DNA from: Planktothrix serta PCC 8927
Lineage (GTDB): Bacteria; Cyanobacteriota; Cyanobacteriia; Cyanobacteriales; Microcoleaceae
Direction of reading: 5' to 3'
Length of the DNA: 64,000 nucleotides
Assembly (NCBI RefSeq): GCF_900010725.2
Contig: NZ_LR734869.1
Coordinates: forward strand, 24,287-88,286
In this document: positions 16,444 through 24,595 of the stretch, piece by piece
How positions within the stretch are numbered: the first letter of the stretch is position 1
How the letters are laid out: every line of letters begins with the position of its first letter
Notes under the pieces: generated by a model
Database searches by the model: none
What the model was told of the DNA's origin: nothing
What the model saw: the letters and a program-made list of their open reading frames with translations, nothing else
Program-made: the position numbers and the translations under genes

Positions 16444-17553
16444 CTACAAACTTTTAATTCCTTGACGGGCTAATTTTGCATAGGTTTTTACCGTTTCATA
16501 GGGCATTTCTAAATCCTCTGCAATGTCTTTTAAAGATTCTCCAAACTCATAACGAGCTAAAATTGTGGCACGGGTTTCACAAATATCAATTGCTCTGGTT
16601 CCTCCGGTTCGTTTTTGTCCTTGCATTAACTTTTCGGTAATTTGTTCAATGCGTTGCGCTAATAATAATTCTACGGTTGTTAACGTAACTAACCCTTCTT
16701 CTCGATGCCAACCTGTTTGGGTTTGACCTAAACCAAAGGTGGTTTTATGTCCGGTTCCACAATAGGGCGCCAATTCACCTAATGTAAAAAATAATTGCAC
16801 AAATTCGGGTTGATTGTAGGCGTTTTCTGTTAATCCATATTCAATAGCTCCTGTAAACCCCGTCACAGACCCTTTTTTTCCCGCAACAACTTTCACAGAT
16901 TCTAATTGATGACGCAGAATAATTACATTTTCATCCACCCAACTGAGAAAAGCATCCTGTTCAAATTGATGACCGGAAAAATCATTCCACCGTCGCAAAT
17001 AACTGTGAAAAACATTAAACGGTAAAGGTAAAGGAAAATGATGACCTTTGCGGCGAAAACTGGTAGGACTGAGGAAACTTAAGGATAAAGTTTTAGAAGG
17101 TGAAGTTTCAAATAATTGTTGATAAGTTGTGGGAGGATAAGCGAAACTAATCGACTTAATATTAAAGGAGGTTTGGCGGAGATTAATTGCAGTAGGGGGA
17201 TTTTTTAGCCAATCTCTCAACCAATCTACAACAGGTTTAGACAGTAGCGTTAACATCCATTGATAGGGTTGATTGGCATGAATTTGTAACTGTTTTCCTG
17301 CCGTTCCCATTTTCCCATTTAACCCCGATAAAGTAAAAGGTTTTTCTGACTGACTATCATGGAGATATTCAGAAAGTTCGGGATCAATTTGCCGAACTTG
17401 ATCTAAAAACCAGGCATGAAGTCCGATACTATATTGGGGAAATAAGGTTGCATCTTTTGGGGAACTTAAATCAAAAGCAAGGGCAACCAATTCTGTAGAC
17501 TGGGGTAAATTTAAACTCGATGAACGGGATTTTTTTGCAGTGCGAGAGGACAT
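16444..17553 (-). CDS. cas6: Cas6 crRNA endonuclease with C-terminal HTH
   Basis: Cas6 cuts pre-crRNA within repeats. The protein has two ferredoxin-like halves: ELVALAFDLSSPKDATLFPQ at the N-terminus, SLSFLSPTSFRRKGHHFPLP in the middle, and the family glycine-rich loop CGTGHKTTFGLGQTQ near residue 295. After the Cas6 part, about 65 residues (RAIDICETRATILARYEFGE, then EDLEMPYETVKTYAKLARQG) look like a sigma-70 region 4-like helix-turn-helix, which is uncommon. An ATG at 17631 is also in frame, but 17553 (MSSRTAKK) better fits a family start. It is separate from and opposite to the cas10 operon. Confidence 0.88.
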   Translation of the reverse strand: MSSRTAKKSRSSSLNLPQSTELVALAFDLSSPKDATLFPQYSIGLHAWFLDQVRQIDPELSEYLHDSQSEKPFTLSGLNGKMGTAGKQLQIHANQPYQWMLTLLSKPVVDWLRDWLKNPPTAINLRQTSFNIKSISFAYPPTTYQQLFETSPSKTLSLSFLSPTSFRRKGHHFPLPLPFNVFHSYLRRWNDFSGHQFEQDAFLSWVDENVIILRHQLESVKVVAGKKGSVTGFTGAIEYGLTENAYNQPEFVQLFFTLGELAPYCGTGHKTTFGLGQTQTGWHREEGLVTLTTVELLLAQRIEQITEKLMQGQKRTGGTRAIDICETRATILARYEFGESLKDIAEDLEMPYETVKTYAKLARQGIKSL

Positions 17554-17740
17554 AGACGGATCGCAAAATTGAAAGTTCAGGAAAACATCAGAACACAACA
17601 GCCAATTCCAATCAAGTTTTAACCATACCACAAATCGATCAACTCTGGTGTCTGAGTAATATTAAAATCGCAAAGTTGATTAATTTATTCTTTGATGTTT
17701 AAGAGGTATGCTTTTAAAAGTGAAGTGCGATCGCTAAAGA

Positions 17741-17766
17741 GTGAAGATCTGAATTCAGATCTTCAC
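17741..17766 (-). terminator. Perfect palindrome downstream of small secreted protein
   Basis: A 26-bp perfect inverted repeat with arms GTGAAGATCTGAA lies just after the stop codon of the leftward 62-residue gene, on its transcribed side, and is followed on the minus strand by CTCTTT. It probably ends that transcript. The T run is weak, so an operator is also possible. Confidence 0.55.
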
Positions 17767-17787
17767 CCCAAGTTTGAGTTAACCTGA

Positions 17788-17976
17788 TCAGTTAGGTGGT
17801 ACTATTGGAGAATCATCATCACTCTGATCTACTTGGCTCAATTGAGTGTTTAGTTCTTCATTTTGAGGAATTGTCCAGGGAAAGATTGTCTCGTTTTCAT
17901 CGGCTAATTTTGCTGATGGAATGTAAACAATCGGAATCCCTACAAATAGTAAACTCAGAAATAAAAAGGTTTTCAT
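17788..17976 (-). CDS. Small exported protein of unknown function
   Basis: A 62-residue product starts with a signal-peptide-like stretch (MKTFLFLSLLFVGIPIVYIP, cleavage perhaps after SAKLA) followed by an acidic, Gln-rich tail ending DDDSPIVPPN. An ATCAGGAGAATGG ribosome-binding region precedes the start. The palindrome downstream fits a terminator. I do not recognise the family, and such short proteins are hard to confirm from one sequence. Confidence 0.5.
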   Translation of the reverse strand: MKTFLFLSLLFVGIPIVYIPSAKLADENETIFPWTIPQNEELNTQLSQVDQSDDDSPIVPPN

Positions 17977-18295
17977 ACTTCCATTCTCCTGATAATATTC
18001 GGCTTTATGATTTTCATTTTAAACGCCTTATGGAAGAGGCTTCTTCTATTCCTAATATGAAATCTAATTATAAACGCTACAGATGATTCCCCCTAAACCC
18101 CCTGTAGAGACGTTGCATGCAACGTCTCTACAGGGGGAATGTGTAGAAAACATTTACAGATTTCATATAAAATATAAACTTATGCTTAATCTACAGAGTG
18201 TGCCAATACTATTTTTTAAATGTTTTAACCATAATAAAATCCTCCTAGTCACAAAAGATAGGAAGATTAATTTATCAGTTTTTAGGTTTTAAAAA
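17977..18295. other. Gap with dispersed palindrome
   Basis: No firm gene. It contains a 40-bp perfect palindrome (18099-18138) and a short frame that reads through it as VETLHATSL, as in the cas10 tail. A coding-like scrap before it (LYDFHFKRLMEEASSIPN) may be the end of a lost gene. Confidence 0.5.
18099..18138. repeat. 40-bp perfect palindrome
   Basis: Arms are CCCCCTGTAGAGACGTTGC and its reverse complement, meeting at the centre of GTTGCATGCAAC. Same core as the copy inside cas10 at 6386-6417, with longer arms here. It may act as a terminator-like hairpin between the small exported protein and csx3, or be a mobile palindromic element. Confidence 0.9.
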
Positions 18296-19264
18296 TTAAG
18301 ATTTTGTGAGCTTGACTAGCAAATTTGCTAATGCTGTCACCATTGGACGGCTAGAGATATCTTCTCCTCTTGCTAAATGATGAAGGGAACCTGTGAGTAA
18401 AGGAGTCTCAAAAACGTGATCTGGAATAAAACCAACCCAATCTTTTTGGAAAGTAATATGATCCGTTATTCCTTCATAATCACTGTGAATTTCTGCTATC
18501 ACTTTCAAGCCGACTTTTTTAGCAAATTCTGCCCATTCTGGAATTTGAGTAGGATTTCCGGCTACAATAACGGCGTGGGTTGCTTCTTGCATAATAATTT
18601 TATTTTCATCAGACATTTTCCCCCCAACATCAATAATATTAATCAGTTGATTTGCACTGCGTACCCATTGAGCAGCGGCTTGGGCAAATTCTGGTGTAAT
18701 ATCCCCTTTATTTGCGGGTTTAATATTTTCAGCTAAGGATTGATTACTAGCATAGGTTTTTTGATACCAAGCCCCTTCTCCATCCTGACAGGCGGTAATA
18801 ATATAGGGATAGGGAGCACCAAGAATTCCTAAAATTGCTGTTTTTAAACCTTCTCTTAAACAGGATTTTCCTGAACGGGGAGGGCCACATAAAACGACTT
18901 TAATTTTTGATAATTCAATCTGGGACTCTTGGCTACAAATTAAATCCCCTATTTGATAGTTTGAAGAACCATGAGTCATCGTCACAATATAGGTTTTACA
19001 TCCTTTGGAGCCGATTTTGGGATCTAAAACAGCGATCGCTTCATATAAATGAGCTAAACGATGGGCAATAACATAAGCAACGGGGACAGATTGAGGGCCA
19101 TCAATTTTCAGAACCCCACTACCGCCAGATATTTCCCCGGATGCAATCATTTGTTCTAACTGTTCAAACGCATCGCGGACAATTTGATCTCCTTGAGCGG
19201 GTTGAATGCGGTTAAATCCAACTTTTAAAATATCCCCTTCGAGTCTGAGTTGATAGGTATACAT
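18296..19264 (-). CDS. csx3: Csx3 ring-nuclease domain fused to P-loop ATPase
   Basis: Residues 1-110 match Csx3 (Crn3): VLKIDGPQSVPVAYVIAHRL, AHLYEAIAVLDPKIG with His68, His72 and Asp81, and a final HGSSNYQIGDLI. Csx3 proteins cleave cyclic tetra-adenylate and so switch off type III effectors. Residues 120-322 are a P-loop domain: Walker A GPPRSGKS at 127-134, then NIIDVGGK as a likely Walker B or switch region, and HAVIVAGNP. Csx3-ATPase fusions are known mostly from cyanobacteria, and the role of the ATPase part is unknown. It is transcribed away from the WYL-type CRISPR gene across a 103-base gap. Confidence 0.88.
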   Translation of the reverse strand: MYTYQLRLEGDILKVGFNRIQPAQGDQIVRDAFEQLEQMIASGEISGGSGVLKIDGPQSVPVAYVIAHRLAHLYEAIAVLDPKIGSKGCKTYIVTMTHGSSNYQIGDLICSQESQIELSKIKVVLCGPPRSGKSCLREGLKTAILGILGAPYPYIITACQDGEGAWYQKTYASNQSLAENIKPANKGDITPEFAQAAAQWVRSANQLINIIDVGGKMSDENKIIMQEATHAVIVAGNPTQIPEWAEFAKKVGLKVIAEIHSDYEGITDHITFQKDWVGFIPDHVFETPLLTGSLHHLARGEDISSRPMVTALANLLVKLTKS

Positions 19265-19367
19265 GGTGAGTGTTGCTGATTGATCAATGATTCTACTCTG
19301 ACATTAGGCTAGAAAACCCCCTTTCCAGGGTTTGATAGTTTAATATTGGTCTTTGGGGTAAGAATTG
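19265..19367. promoter_or_regulatory. Divergent promoter region of csx3 and WYL gene
   Basis: A 103-base gap separates two divergent starts and must hold both promoters. It contains TTGATAG and TTTAATATTGG stretches that could serve as promoter elements of the rightward gene. The WYL-type product next door is the obvious candidate regulator. No clear operator dyad was found. Confidence 0.4.
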
Positions 19368-20858
19368 ATGTTAAAGTTCATTCACGGAAATCAGGATATT
19401 ACGCAATTGGATAGAATATTTGACTTTTCTCCCAGTGTGGAATTGTTGCAGGTTCTCGCACGGGGTTCTCTTAAACAAAATTTAGCAAAGGCGGTGCGGT
19501 TATGGGTGATATTGCGATCGCTTTATGGAGACGCGACCGATCCGATTTATACAGAATTAGAGGAATGCTTTATCTATAATGATTGGCGGAAACAGTTTTT
19601 TACCCAAACCCATCAATATCATAACAATGATAAAATTTCCCCCCTTCATGATGTTAATTGTCCCTGTAGTCAAACTTTATCAGATTGGTTATTTGATCCT
19701 GAAACTGGGGTAAATCAACAACAGTGGCAAGATTCTTTTCTGAATTTCTATTTGATGTCTGATCTGGAGTTAAAACATTTATTAGGTTTTGGAATTATTG
19801 ATCCGCCTAAATATCAGATAAATGGATCAGAAATTCGGTTATTTGCCGGGACGCGAAGAAATCTTCAATATGATTTTAAAGCTTTAGTAGAAATGGGGTG
19901 GTTAGAAGGGCAAAACGACACAGAACCCGGAAAAAATAGAGGAAAAACATTTTATAAAAAGGTTAAAAATTTTCCTGATTTTGGGACTTTTTCTGAAAGG
20001 GTTGATTTTCCGTTGGAAATGGGAGGAGTTAGAAATGTTATTCAAAATGATTTAGTCGATTTTCTGGATGATTTTGCTGAGACTATTAATGGAGAACAGC
20101 GTTTTTTTGTGGATCTTGAATATGTTGTGCATCGCCAGTTAGCACCTCAAATTAATCATCTGCGACAACAACTCAAAGAAATTTGGCAACAGGTTCCTAT
20201 TCCTCCCATTCAAGTGAGTTATGTTAGTGCGCGAAATTTTCAAAATTATCAAGATGACGGGGAAATCTATATTATCTGTCCGGTTTGTATTTACTACTCT
20301 TATCGCGCTCCTTATTTATTGGGTTTTGGTCAAACTCCTAGAGATGAAACAAAAATTGATTGGTATGATTATCGTTTAGATCGGATTAAGGATTTACAAA
20401 TATTAACTTGGCAACAGGTGAATTTGCCAAATTTTAATCGAGAGATTTGCCAATCTAAAACCCCTAAAACGATAGAAGATTTAAGAAGTCAAGCCTGGGG
20501 ATTTGATTTCTATAAACCCGATGATTTATTATTAGTTCGTTTTGATCGTTATTTTCATAACCGTTATATTGAAGGAACAGAACGAGATGAACTATTTAAG
20601 AAAATTCCCTATAAGTCTGCCCGGAGTTTAATTTCTCAGTCTCATCTCAATGATTCAGAAAAACAACGGTTAATTATGGTTTTAAATTCTCGTTCTCCTG
20701 ATGATGTTTATTGCCGAGTTAACTATCGGGTTGATGATTATAATGTGATTATGCGGTTAAGGGCTTGGGGGCCGAAAGTTGAGGTATTGTTACCTTGGAA
20801 TTTAAGAAAAACAATGGCTGAGGATATTCAAAAGTTAGGGAGTTTTTATAAAGATTAA
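19368..20858 (+). CDS. WYL-type CRISPR-associated protein (TIGR03985-like)
   Basis: This about 496-residue protein resembles the cyanobacterial CRISPR-associated family TIGR03985. The N-terminal half has a winged-helix look (IRLFAGTRRNLQYDFKALVE, then MGWLEGQ and GKTFYKKV); the C-terminal half carries WYL-like strands (IYIICPVCIYYSYRAPYLLG, DWYDYRLDRIKDLQIL, FDRYFHNRYIEG). WYL domains bind ligands and many control CRISPR or defence genes. An ATG directly follows an in-frame TTG (19365); 19368 is preferred. It lies between Csx3-ATPase and CRISPR array 2 and ends at a strong hairpin. Regulation of the local CRISPR genes is inferred. Confidence 0.68.
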   Translation: MLKFIHGNQDITQLDRIFDFSPSVELLQVLARGSLKQNLAKAVRLWVILRSLYGDATDPIYTELEECFIYNDWRKQFFTQTHQYHNNDKISPLHDVNCPCSQTLSDWLFDPETGVNQQQWQDSFLNFYLMSDLELKHLLGFGIIDPPKYQINGSEIRLFAGTRRNLQYDFKALVEMGWLEGQNDTEPGKNRGKTFYKKVKNFPDFGTFSERVDFPLEMGGVRNVIQNDLVDFLDDFAETINGEQRFFVDLEYVVHRQLAPQINHLRQQLKEIWQQVPIPPIQVSYVSARNFQNYQDDGEIYIICPVCIYYSYRAPYLLGFGQTPRDETKIDWYDYRLDRIKDLQILTWQQVNLPNFNREICQSKTPKTIEDLRSQAWGFDFYKPDDLLLVRFDRYFHNRYIEGTERDELFKKIPYKSARSLISQSHLNDSEKQRLIMVLNSRSPDDVYCRVNYRVDDYNVIMRLRAWGPKVEVLLPWNLRKTMAEDIQKLGSFYKD

Positions 20859-20884
20859 GCGATGATTTATTTTGGGTTTTAATG

Positions 20885-20926
20885 AAAACCACCTACACAA
20901 ACAGAGTTTTGAGTGTAGGCGGTTTT
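20885..20926 (+). terminator. Rho-independent terminator after the WYL gene
   Basis: Arms AAAACCACCTACAC and GTGTAGGCGGTTTT pair with one mismatch around a 14-base loop, and the right arm ends in a T run. The hairpin starts 27 bases after the stop codon. It is bidirectional in form, so it could also stop pre-crRNA transcripts of array 2 coming from the right. Confidence 0.8.
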
Positions 20927-20942
20927 CTAGTAGCTATTGCTG

Positions 20943-21275
20943 GTTTCCAACTAATCCGAATTAAACCCTTCGGAAGGGAGTTTGGTTAATCCAGCTCTGC
21001 TTTAGTTTTTCAGTAAACAGTTTCCAACTAATCCGAATTAAACCCTTCGGAAGGGGTTCTTTCGTAAAATTGGGATTCAGGTAGCAATTTACCTTATGTT
21101 TCCAACTAATCCGAATTAAACCCTTCGGAAGGGGCTTAAAAAAGCGTTGTTTGTTTCAATTACTGTTTCAGTTTCCAACTAATCCGAATTAAACCCTTCG
21201 GAAGGGATTTTTTAGTTGAGGAGGGTTTCAATATTCAACGTTTCCAACTAATCCGAATTAAACCCTTCGGAAGGG
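20943..21275 (-). CRISPR. CRISPR array 2, 5 repeats and 4 spacers
   Basis: Five identical repeats of about 36 nt begin at 20943, 21020, 21098, 21171 and 21240. Each starts GTTTCCAACTAATCC and ends in the hairpin CCCTTCGGAAGGG. Spacers are 41, 42, 37 and 33 nt. Read on the minus strand the repeat ends GTTGGAAAC, giving a GAAAC-type handle and placing the leader to the right. The repeat differs from that of array 1 apart from the shared GGAAAC end. The only adaptation gene near it is a truncated cas2, so it has probably stopped gaining spacers unless served in trans. Confidence 0.97.
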
Positions 21276-21602
21276 AGTTCGCCGCAGAGGGTATACCCAG
21301 AGGGAGCTACAGCCTTCAAATCGACGCACCCCCTGAATATACCATAGATCATGACTCAAAAACAGCGAATTCATAGCCCTCAAACACCCTCTGTGTAAAG
21401 CTTCGACGCACCTCAACGAAAACATAGGGGTTTCAGGAGTTGGGCGAGGTGCGTCGATTAGCCCAGCGTTATCCTCCTAATCCGCTCAAACCCTGACCCG
21501 AAAGGAATTTAAGCCTATTCTACGATTCAACAATACCTGAAATCACCCTATCGACGCACCTTCCCATCCCCAAGGGCAGAACATCGGATCACCAGAACTC
21601 CC
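21276..21602 (-). promoter_or_regulatory. Probable leader of CRISPR array 2
   Basis: No gene is present. The decamer TCGACGCACC occurs at 21321, 21403 and 21551, and its reverse complement at 21448. The second and the inverted copy form a 12-bp perfect inverted repeat (21403-21414 and 21446-21457) with a 31-base loop. The location between array and cas2 remnant, and the array orientation, fit a leader; the decamers may be recognition sites for integration or transcription. Confidence 0.55.
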
Positions 21603-21794
21603 CTAAATCACATAATATTGAGGAGGAGGTTCAGGCTTTTGACTGCCAATGGTTAAAACAATCGAAAGAGCATCATTAGAAATCCAGTAGAAACGGACAT
21701 TATCCTCCTGGGGTAAAACCAACTTTTTCACCTTTTGATGCAATTGTCGCATTTCCTCCAAGCTAATAAAACACTCAAACGCGGAGTTTTGAGT
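21603..21794 (-). pseudogene. cas2: C-terminal half of a second cas2
   Basis: The frame from 21794 to a TAG at 21603 reads as the second half of Cas2: SAFECFISLEEMRQLHQKV, LPQEDNVRFYWISNDAL and a proline-rich end EPPPQYYVI. The N-terminal half, with the catalytic Asp, is absent. Upstream of the break the sequence turns into tandem GAGTGCGG-type repeats. The first codons of the remnant (ACTCAAAACTCCGC) are duplicated within those repeats. It differs from the intact cas2 at 1887, so it belonged to a separate adaptation module, presumably that of array 2. Confidence 0.85.
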
Positions 21795-21848
21795 GCGGGG
21801 TGCGGAGTTTTGAGTGCGGAGTGCGAAGTTCGGGGTGCGGAGTGCGAT
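21779..21848. repeat. Tandem short repeats at the broken cas2 end
   Basis: Overlapping copies of units such as GTGCGGAGTTTTGAGTGCGG and GAGTGCGGAGTGCG fill about 70 bases. This is a heptanucleotide-type tandem repeat of the kind common in filamentous cyanobacteria. It begins exactly where the cas2 homology stops, so expansion or slippage here probably accompanied loss of the 5' half. Confidence 0.75.
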
Positions 21849-21939
21849 TTAGATAGAGTTGAGGAATACAAAAATAGGATTTAGGTTTGATTTTATCCCA
21901 AATTTTTGGTCAAACACTTCAACAAGAAAGCGATGGGAA

Positions 21940-23147
21940 CTAAATCTCAACCAGAAATTGAGAAATTGACTGCTGTTGAGCCAGCGTAGCATACTTGCTC
22001 TCTGCCTCAATTAAGTTAATCTCAGGTTCCTGGCTCAAATTAGACAAATCCTGGTAAATCTCGTAACCTTTTCTGTCTGGTAAATCCCAAACAACTAGCG
22101 TAATCTCTGACCAAAAATTTAAGGGCTCAGGTTTGACCAAATCTCCAATGACTCCCAAGCGAGTTACGCCATATTTAGAACGTAATAAGGTAGCTGCTTG
22201 ACGAGCCAAATCCCACCAAACTGCTTTCCGTTGGGCATCTTGCTGTCTCAGAGTTTCTGTTTCTAATAACGCGCTTACCCACTCAACGGGCGACAAGACC
22301 TTTAAAGCATCTGCTAAACCAAAGGTCATCAGTAACATCCCAATCAAGTTGCGAATGCCTTCTTTACCGCCAATTTGAGGTTTCCCGTCCCAGAACTCAA
22401 ACTTGGCTTCTGGACACCAAGAAATATACTGTTCAAAGGAAATGGGTACTGGCTCTAACTGCAATTGCGGATTAAAGGGTAAACATCCCCAACCCAAACC
22501 ATTCTCTACCTCTCGCAGTCTTCGACCTTCTGGCTGTGTGCCTTCAATATAAACTATTGGGGGGTCGTGGGGCCAGCGATACCAGTCTTCATCTTCTCTC
22601 CACAGATTGTTGGGGAGAAAAACTAACCCCGGTACGCTCTGCGGTCGGTAGCATCCTGATGGGTCAGGAGCCATTCCCTCGTATTTTCCGTTGATTAAGC
22701 GCCAAAATTCGATTTCTTTTCGGGCTGGGTTGAGAATAACGTACTCTGGTACTCCACCTGCGGCGTAATAGTCTCGTTTGATGATGCGGTCTGCGTATTC
22801 ATGTCCGGGTCGCAGCACTTCGATGACCATTTCGGCTGGCCCTTCGAGGTAGTATTCTCTAAGTGTGTTGCGTGGTGGCCCTAAAAATAAGAGGATGTCT
22901 GGGGTGAAGCCATTGTTGCCTAGGCGCATGACAAAATCGCGACTGAACGATTGCCATCCTAGTGTTTTCGCGATTTCCCAAAAGGAGTGGCTGATATAAC
23001 TGCGGATGGGATTATGGTGGTTTTCTTCTCCTCTGGAACCAGGTAGTAGGTCTTCGGGTTGGTAGTGGAAACTAGCCGCCCAGGTTTGTAAGGTGGTGGC
23101 GATGGTTTCTGTACTGTCTAATCCAGGTGGAATCGGCGCGTTATAGG
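21940..23147 (-). pseudogene. Uma2-family gene lacking its N-terminus
   Basis: A minus-strand frame stays open from the stop at 21940 up to the insertion-sequence border at 23147. The part before the first ATG (22929) already reads as protein: IPPGLDSTETIATTLQTWAA, SFWEIAKTLGWQSFSRDFVM. It then shows Uma2 features: GFTPDILLFL, GPAEMVIEVLRPGHEYADR and GGVPEYVILNPARKEIEFW. A long C-terminal extension follows (FEQYISWCPEAKFEFWDGKP). Because the frame has no start before the IS border, the 5' end of the gene was removed. A shortened product from 22929 is possible but would lack the first part of the fold. Confidence 0.7.
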
Positions 23148-23839
23148 TAGGGCTTGCTGAAAAAAGGGGAAAAGCCAGAACAGGAGGGAGGAGAAGACAA
23201 GAAAAAATGAATCAGGTGCAAGGGAGGGGTGTAAAATAGCGCAAAAACCTTGCAGGAGTCGGGGAAAATGTACCGTAAAGACGAACAACCAAGGACACCA
23301 GCAGAGGAGTTCAAACTGCCATTTGAGGGAAAACTCTCAGAAGAGAATCGCTGGGTAATCATGGCCCAATGGATACCCTGGGAAGAATCAGTCCATGTAG
23401 ATAAAATTTACCGGACTAGAGACAACCGAGCTTGGTGTAAAGACAGAGGAATTAGAATCAGTGGCCCCCCATTAGGGAGACCGCCAGCAAATCTTAGTAA
23501 AGCTACTAAGAAACAGGCGTTAGAGGATGAAAAGATTCGGAATTCAATTGAGGGCAAATTTGGGCAAGGGAAAAGAAGATTTAGCCTGAATCGGATTATG
23601 AATAAACTAGCTCATACTTCCGAAACGGCAATTGCTATTACTTTTTTAGTCATGAATCTCTCTGCCATTCTTAGGCAGATTTTGGTGTCAATTTTTTTAG
23701 TCAATTACTTTTTTCGAGTCATTGATTATCACAACTTATCGGTTAACTCCTTTCCTCCAAAAAAACTGATTTACCCTTCTAACTTCATTCGCTAGTTTAT
23801 CATTCGTTTCCTTTTCTGTTACTTTTTCAGCAAGCCCTA
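23148..23839 (+). mobile_element. Internally deleted IS with 17-bp inverted ends
   Basis: The element is bounded by TAGGGCTTGCTGAAAAA at 23148-23164 and its exact reverse complement at 23823-23839, giving about 690 bases. Inside is a transposase gene reduced to its two ends. I assign it to the IS4/IS5-type DDE group from the transposase pieces. The left border cuts a Uma2 gene and the right border cuts a PIN-domain gene, with neither gene continuing on the other side, so the flanks were probably brought together by recombination or adjacent deletion. Confidence 0.8.
23268..23795 (+). pseudogene. Transposase remnant with internal deletion
   Basis: The N-terminal part reads MYRKDEQPRTPAEEFKLPFE, ENRWVIMAQWIPWEE, as in full-length transposases of this type. 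It then jumps directly to a C-terminal part: VHVDKIYRTRDNRAWCKDRG, GPPLGRPPANLSK, NSIEGKFGQGKRRFSLNRIM, ending in a hydrophobic tail. The middle, including the first catalytic Asp residues expected of a DDE enzyme, is missing. The reading frame is still open across the join (an in-frame deletion), giving about 175 residues against roughly 450-550 in intact relatives. It is not expected to move itself. Confidence 0.75.
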
Positions 23840-24143
23840 ATTTAGCACAGGCAATAATTTGGTCATCGTCTGGATCTGAAATTACAATTTTTTCAACTTC
23901 TCCAATTTCTACAACTTCTACCCAAGACATCAAACTATTAACTACTTCTTGGGGACTAAATCCCAATAAGGCTAATCTCGTTGAAAATTTGGGGCGATTT
24001 AGAACATCTAATAATTCCTCTAATATCGCTCCAGAAGTGTAAACTTTGATTCTTCCCAAGCGCATTAATTCGAGAACCTGGAAAGGTTTACCTCGCCAAA
24101 AAAGCCCAGAAATTACAGTATTAGTATCTAAAACAATTCGCAT
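23736..24143 (-). pseudogene. PIN-domain toxin cut by the insertion sequence
   Basis: From MRIVLDTNTVISGLFWRGKP (start at 24143) the protein is a PIN-family toxin of the type that cleaves RNA: Asp5 in VLDTN, Glu in ILEELLDVLNRPKF, and ISDPDDDQIIACAKLG. After that Gly the frame enters the IS end (LAEKVTEKETNDKLANEV), so the last about 40 residues with the final acidic position are replaced by IS-coded residues. It starts 4 bases after the antitoxin gene. An upstream ATG at 24227 lies inside that antitoxin gene and is unlikely to be the start. Loss of the C-terminal part probably inactivates the toxin. Confidence 0.8.
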
Positions 24144-24147
24144 AAAC

Positions 24148-24462
24148 TTAAGCCAAGTTTCGCTTTTCTTGCTTATAAGCTTGAATTTCCTCTTGAATTT
24201 CTTCCTCAGAAATTGGATCAATTTCATTCAGTTTAGAGAGACGATCTGCAATTTCAAAAAAACTTAAAGATTCCTCTAAATTAACAGTTTTTTGATGTTG
24301 AATAAGCTCATTTAATAAAGGCTTCTGAACCTTTTTTAAAATAATGATATCTTCTTCTTGCCACAGGACAAACTCATCTCCTGGGTGCAACTTAGAACGG
24401 ATTTCCGGTGGAAGTTCTAACTGTCCATCTGCTGTCACTTGAATCACGGTTGTTAATGTCAT
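24148..24462 (-). CDS. AbrB/MazE-type antitoxin
   Basis: The 104-residue product begins with a swapped-hairpin AbrB-type domain, TTVIQVTADGQLELPPEIRS followed by KLHPGDEFVLW, that would bind the operon promoter. A helical, acidic C-terminal tail (NEIDPISEEEIQEEIQAYKQ) would wrap the toxin. It is directly upstream of the PIN toxin, in the standard antitoxin-first order. As the toxin is truncated, the antitoxin is now probably functionless or retained as a regulator. Confidence 0.8.
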   Translation of the reverse strand: MTLTTVIQVTADGQLELPPEIRSKLHPGDEFVLWQEEDIIILKKVQKPLLNELIQHQKTVNLEESLSFFEIADRLSKLNEIDPISEEEIQEEIQAYKQEKRNLA

Positions 24463-24595
24463 TATTCCTATTCCTATCTTGTTAACTTAATTAAACTCTG
24501 TTGTGCCTCATGGGATGCCGTCAGGTGGCGGCTACGTCATCGTACATCCTTATAAGTTAACACTTATAGACGAAACCTTCCCTCTAACTGTTAAT

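Noticed and set aside
18083-18292. 69-codon frame through the 18099 palindrome
   Set aside because: Only the palindrome and low-complexity AT-rich sequence are translated; no start signal or family.
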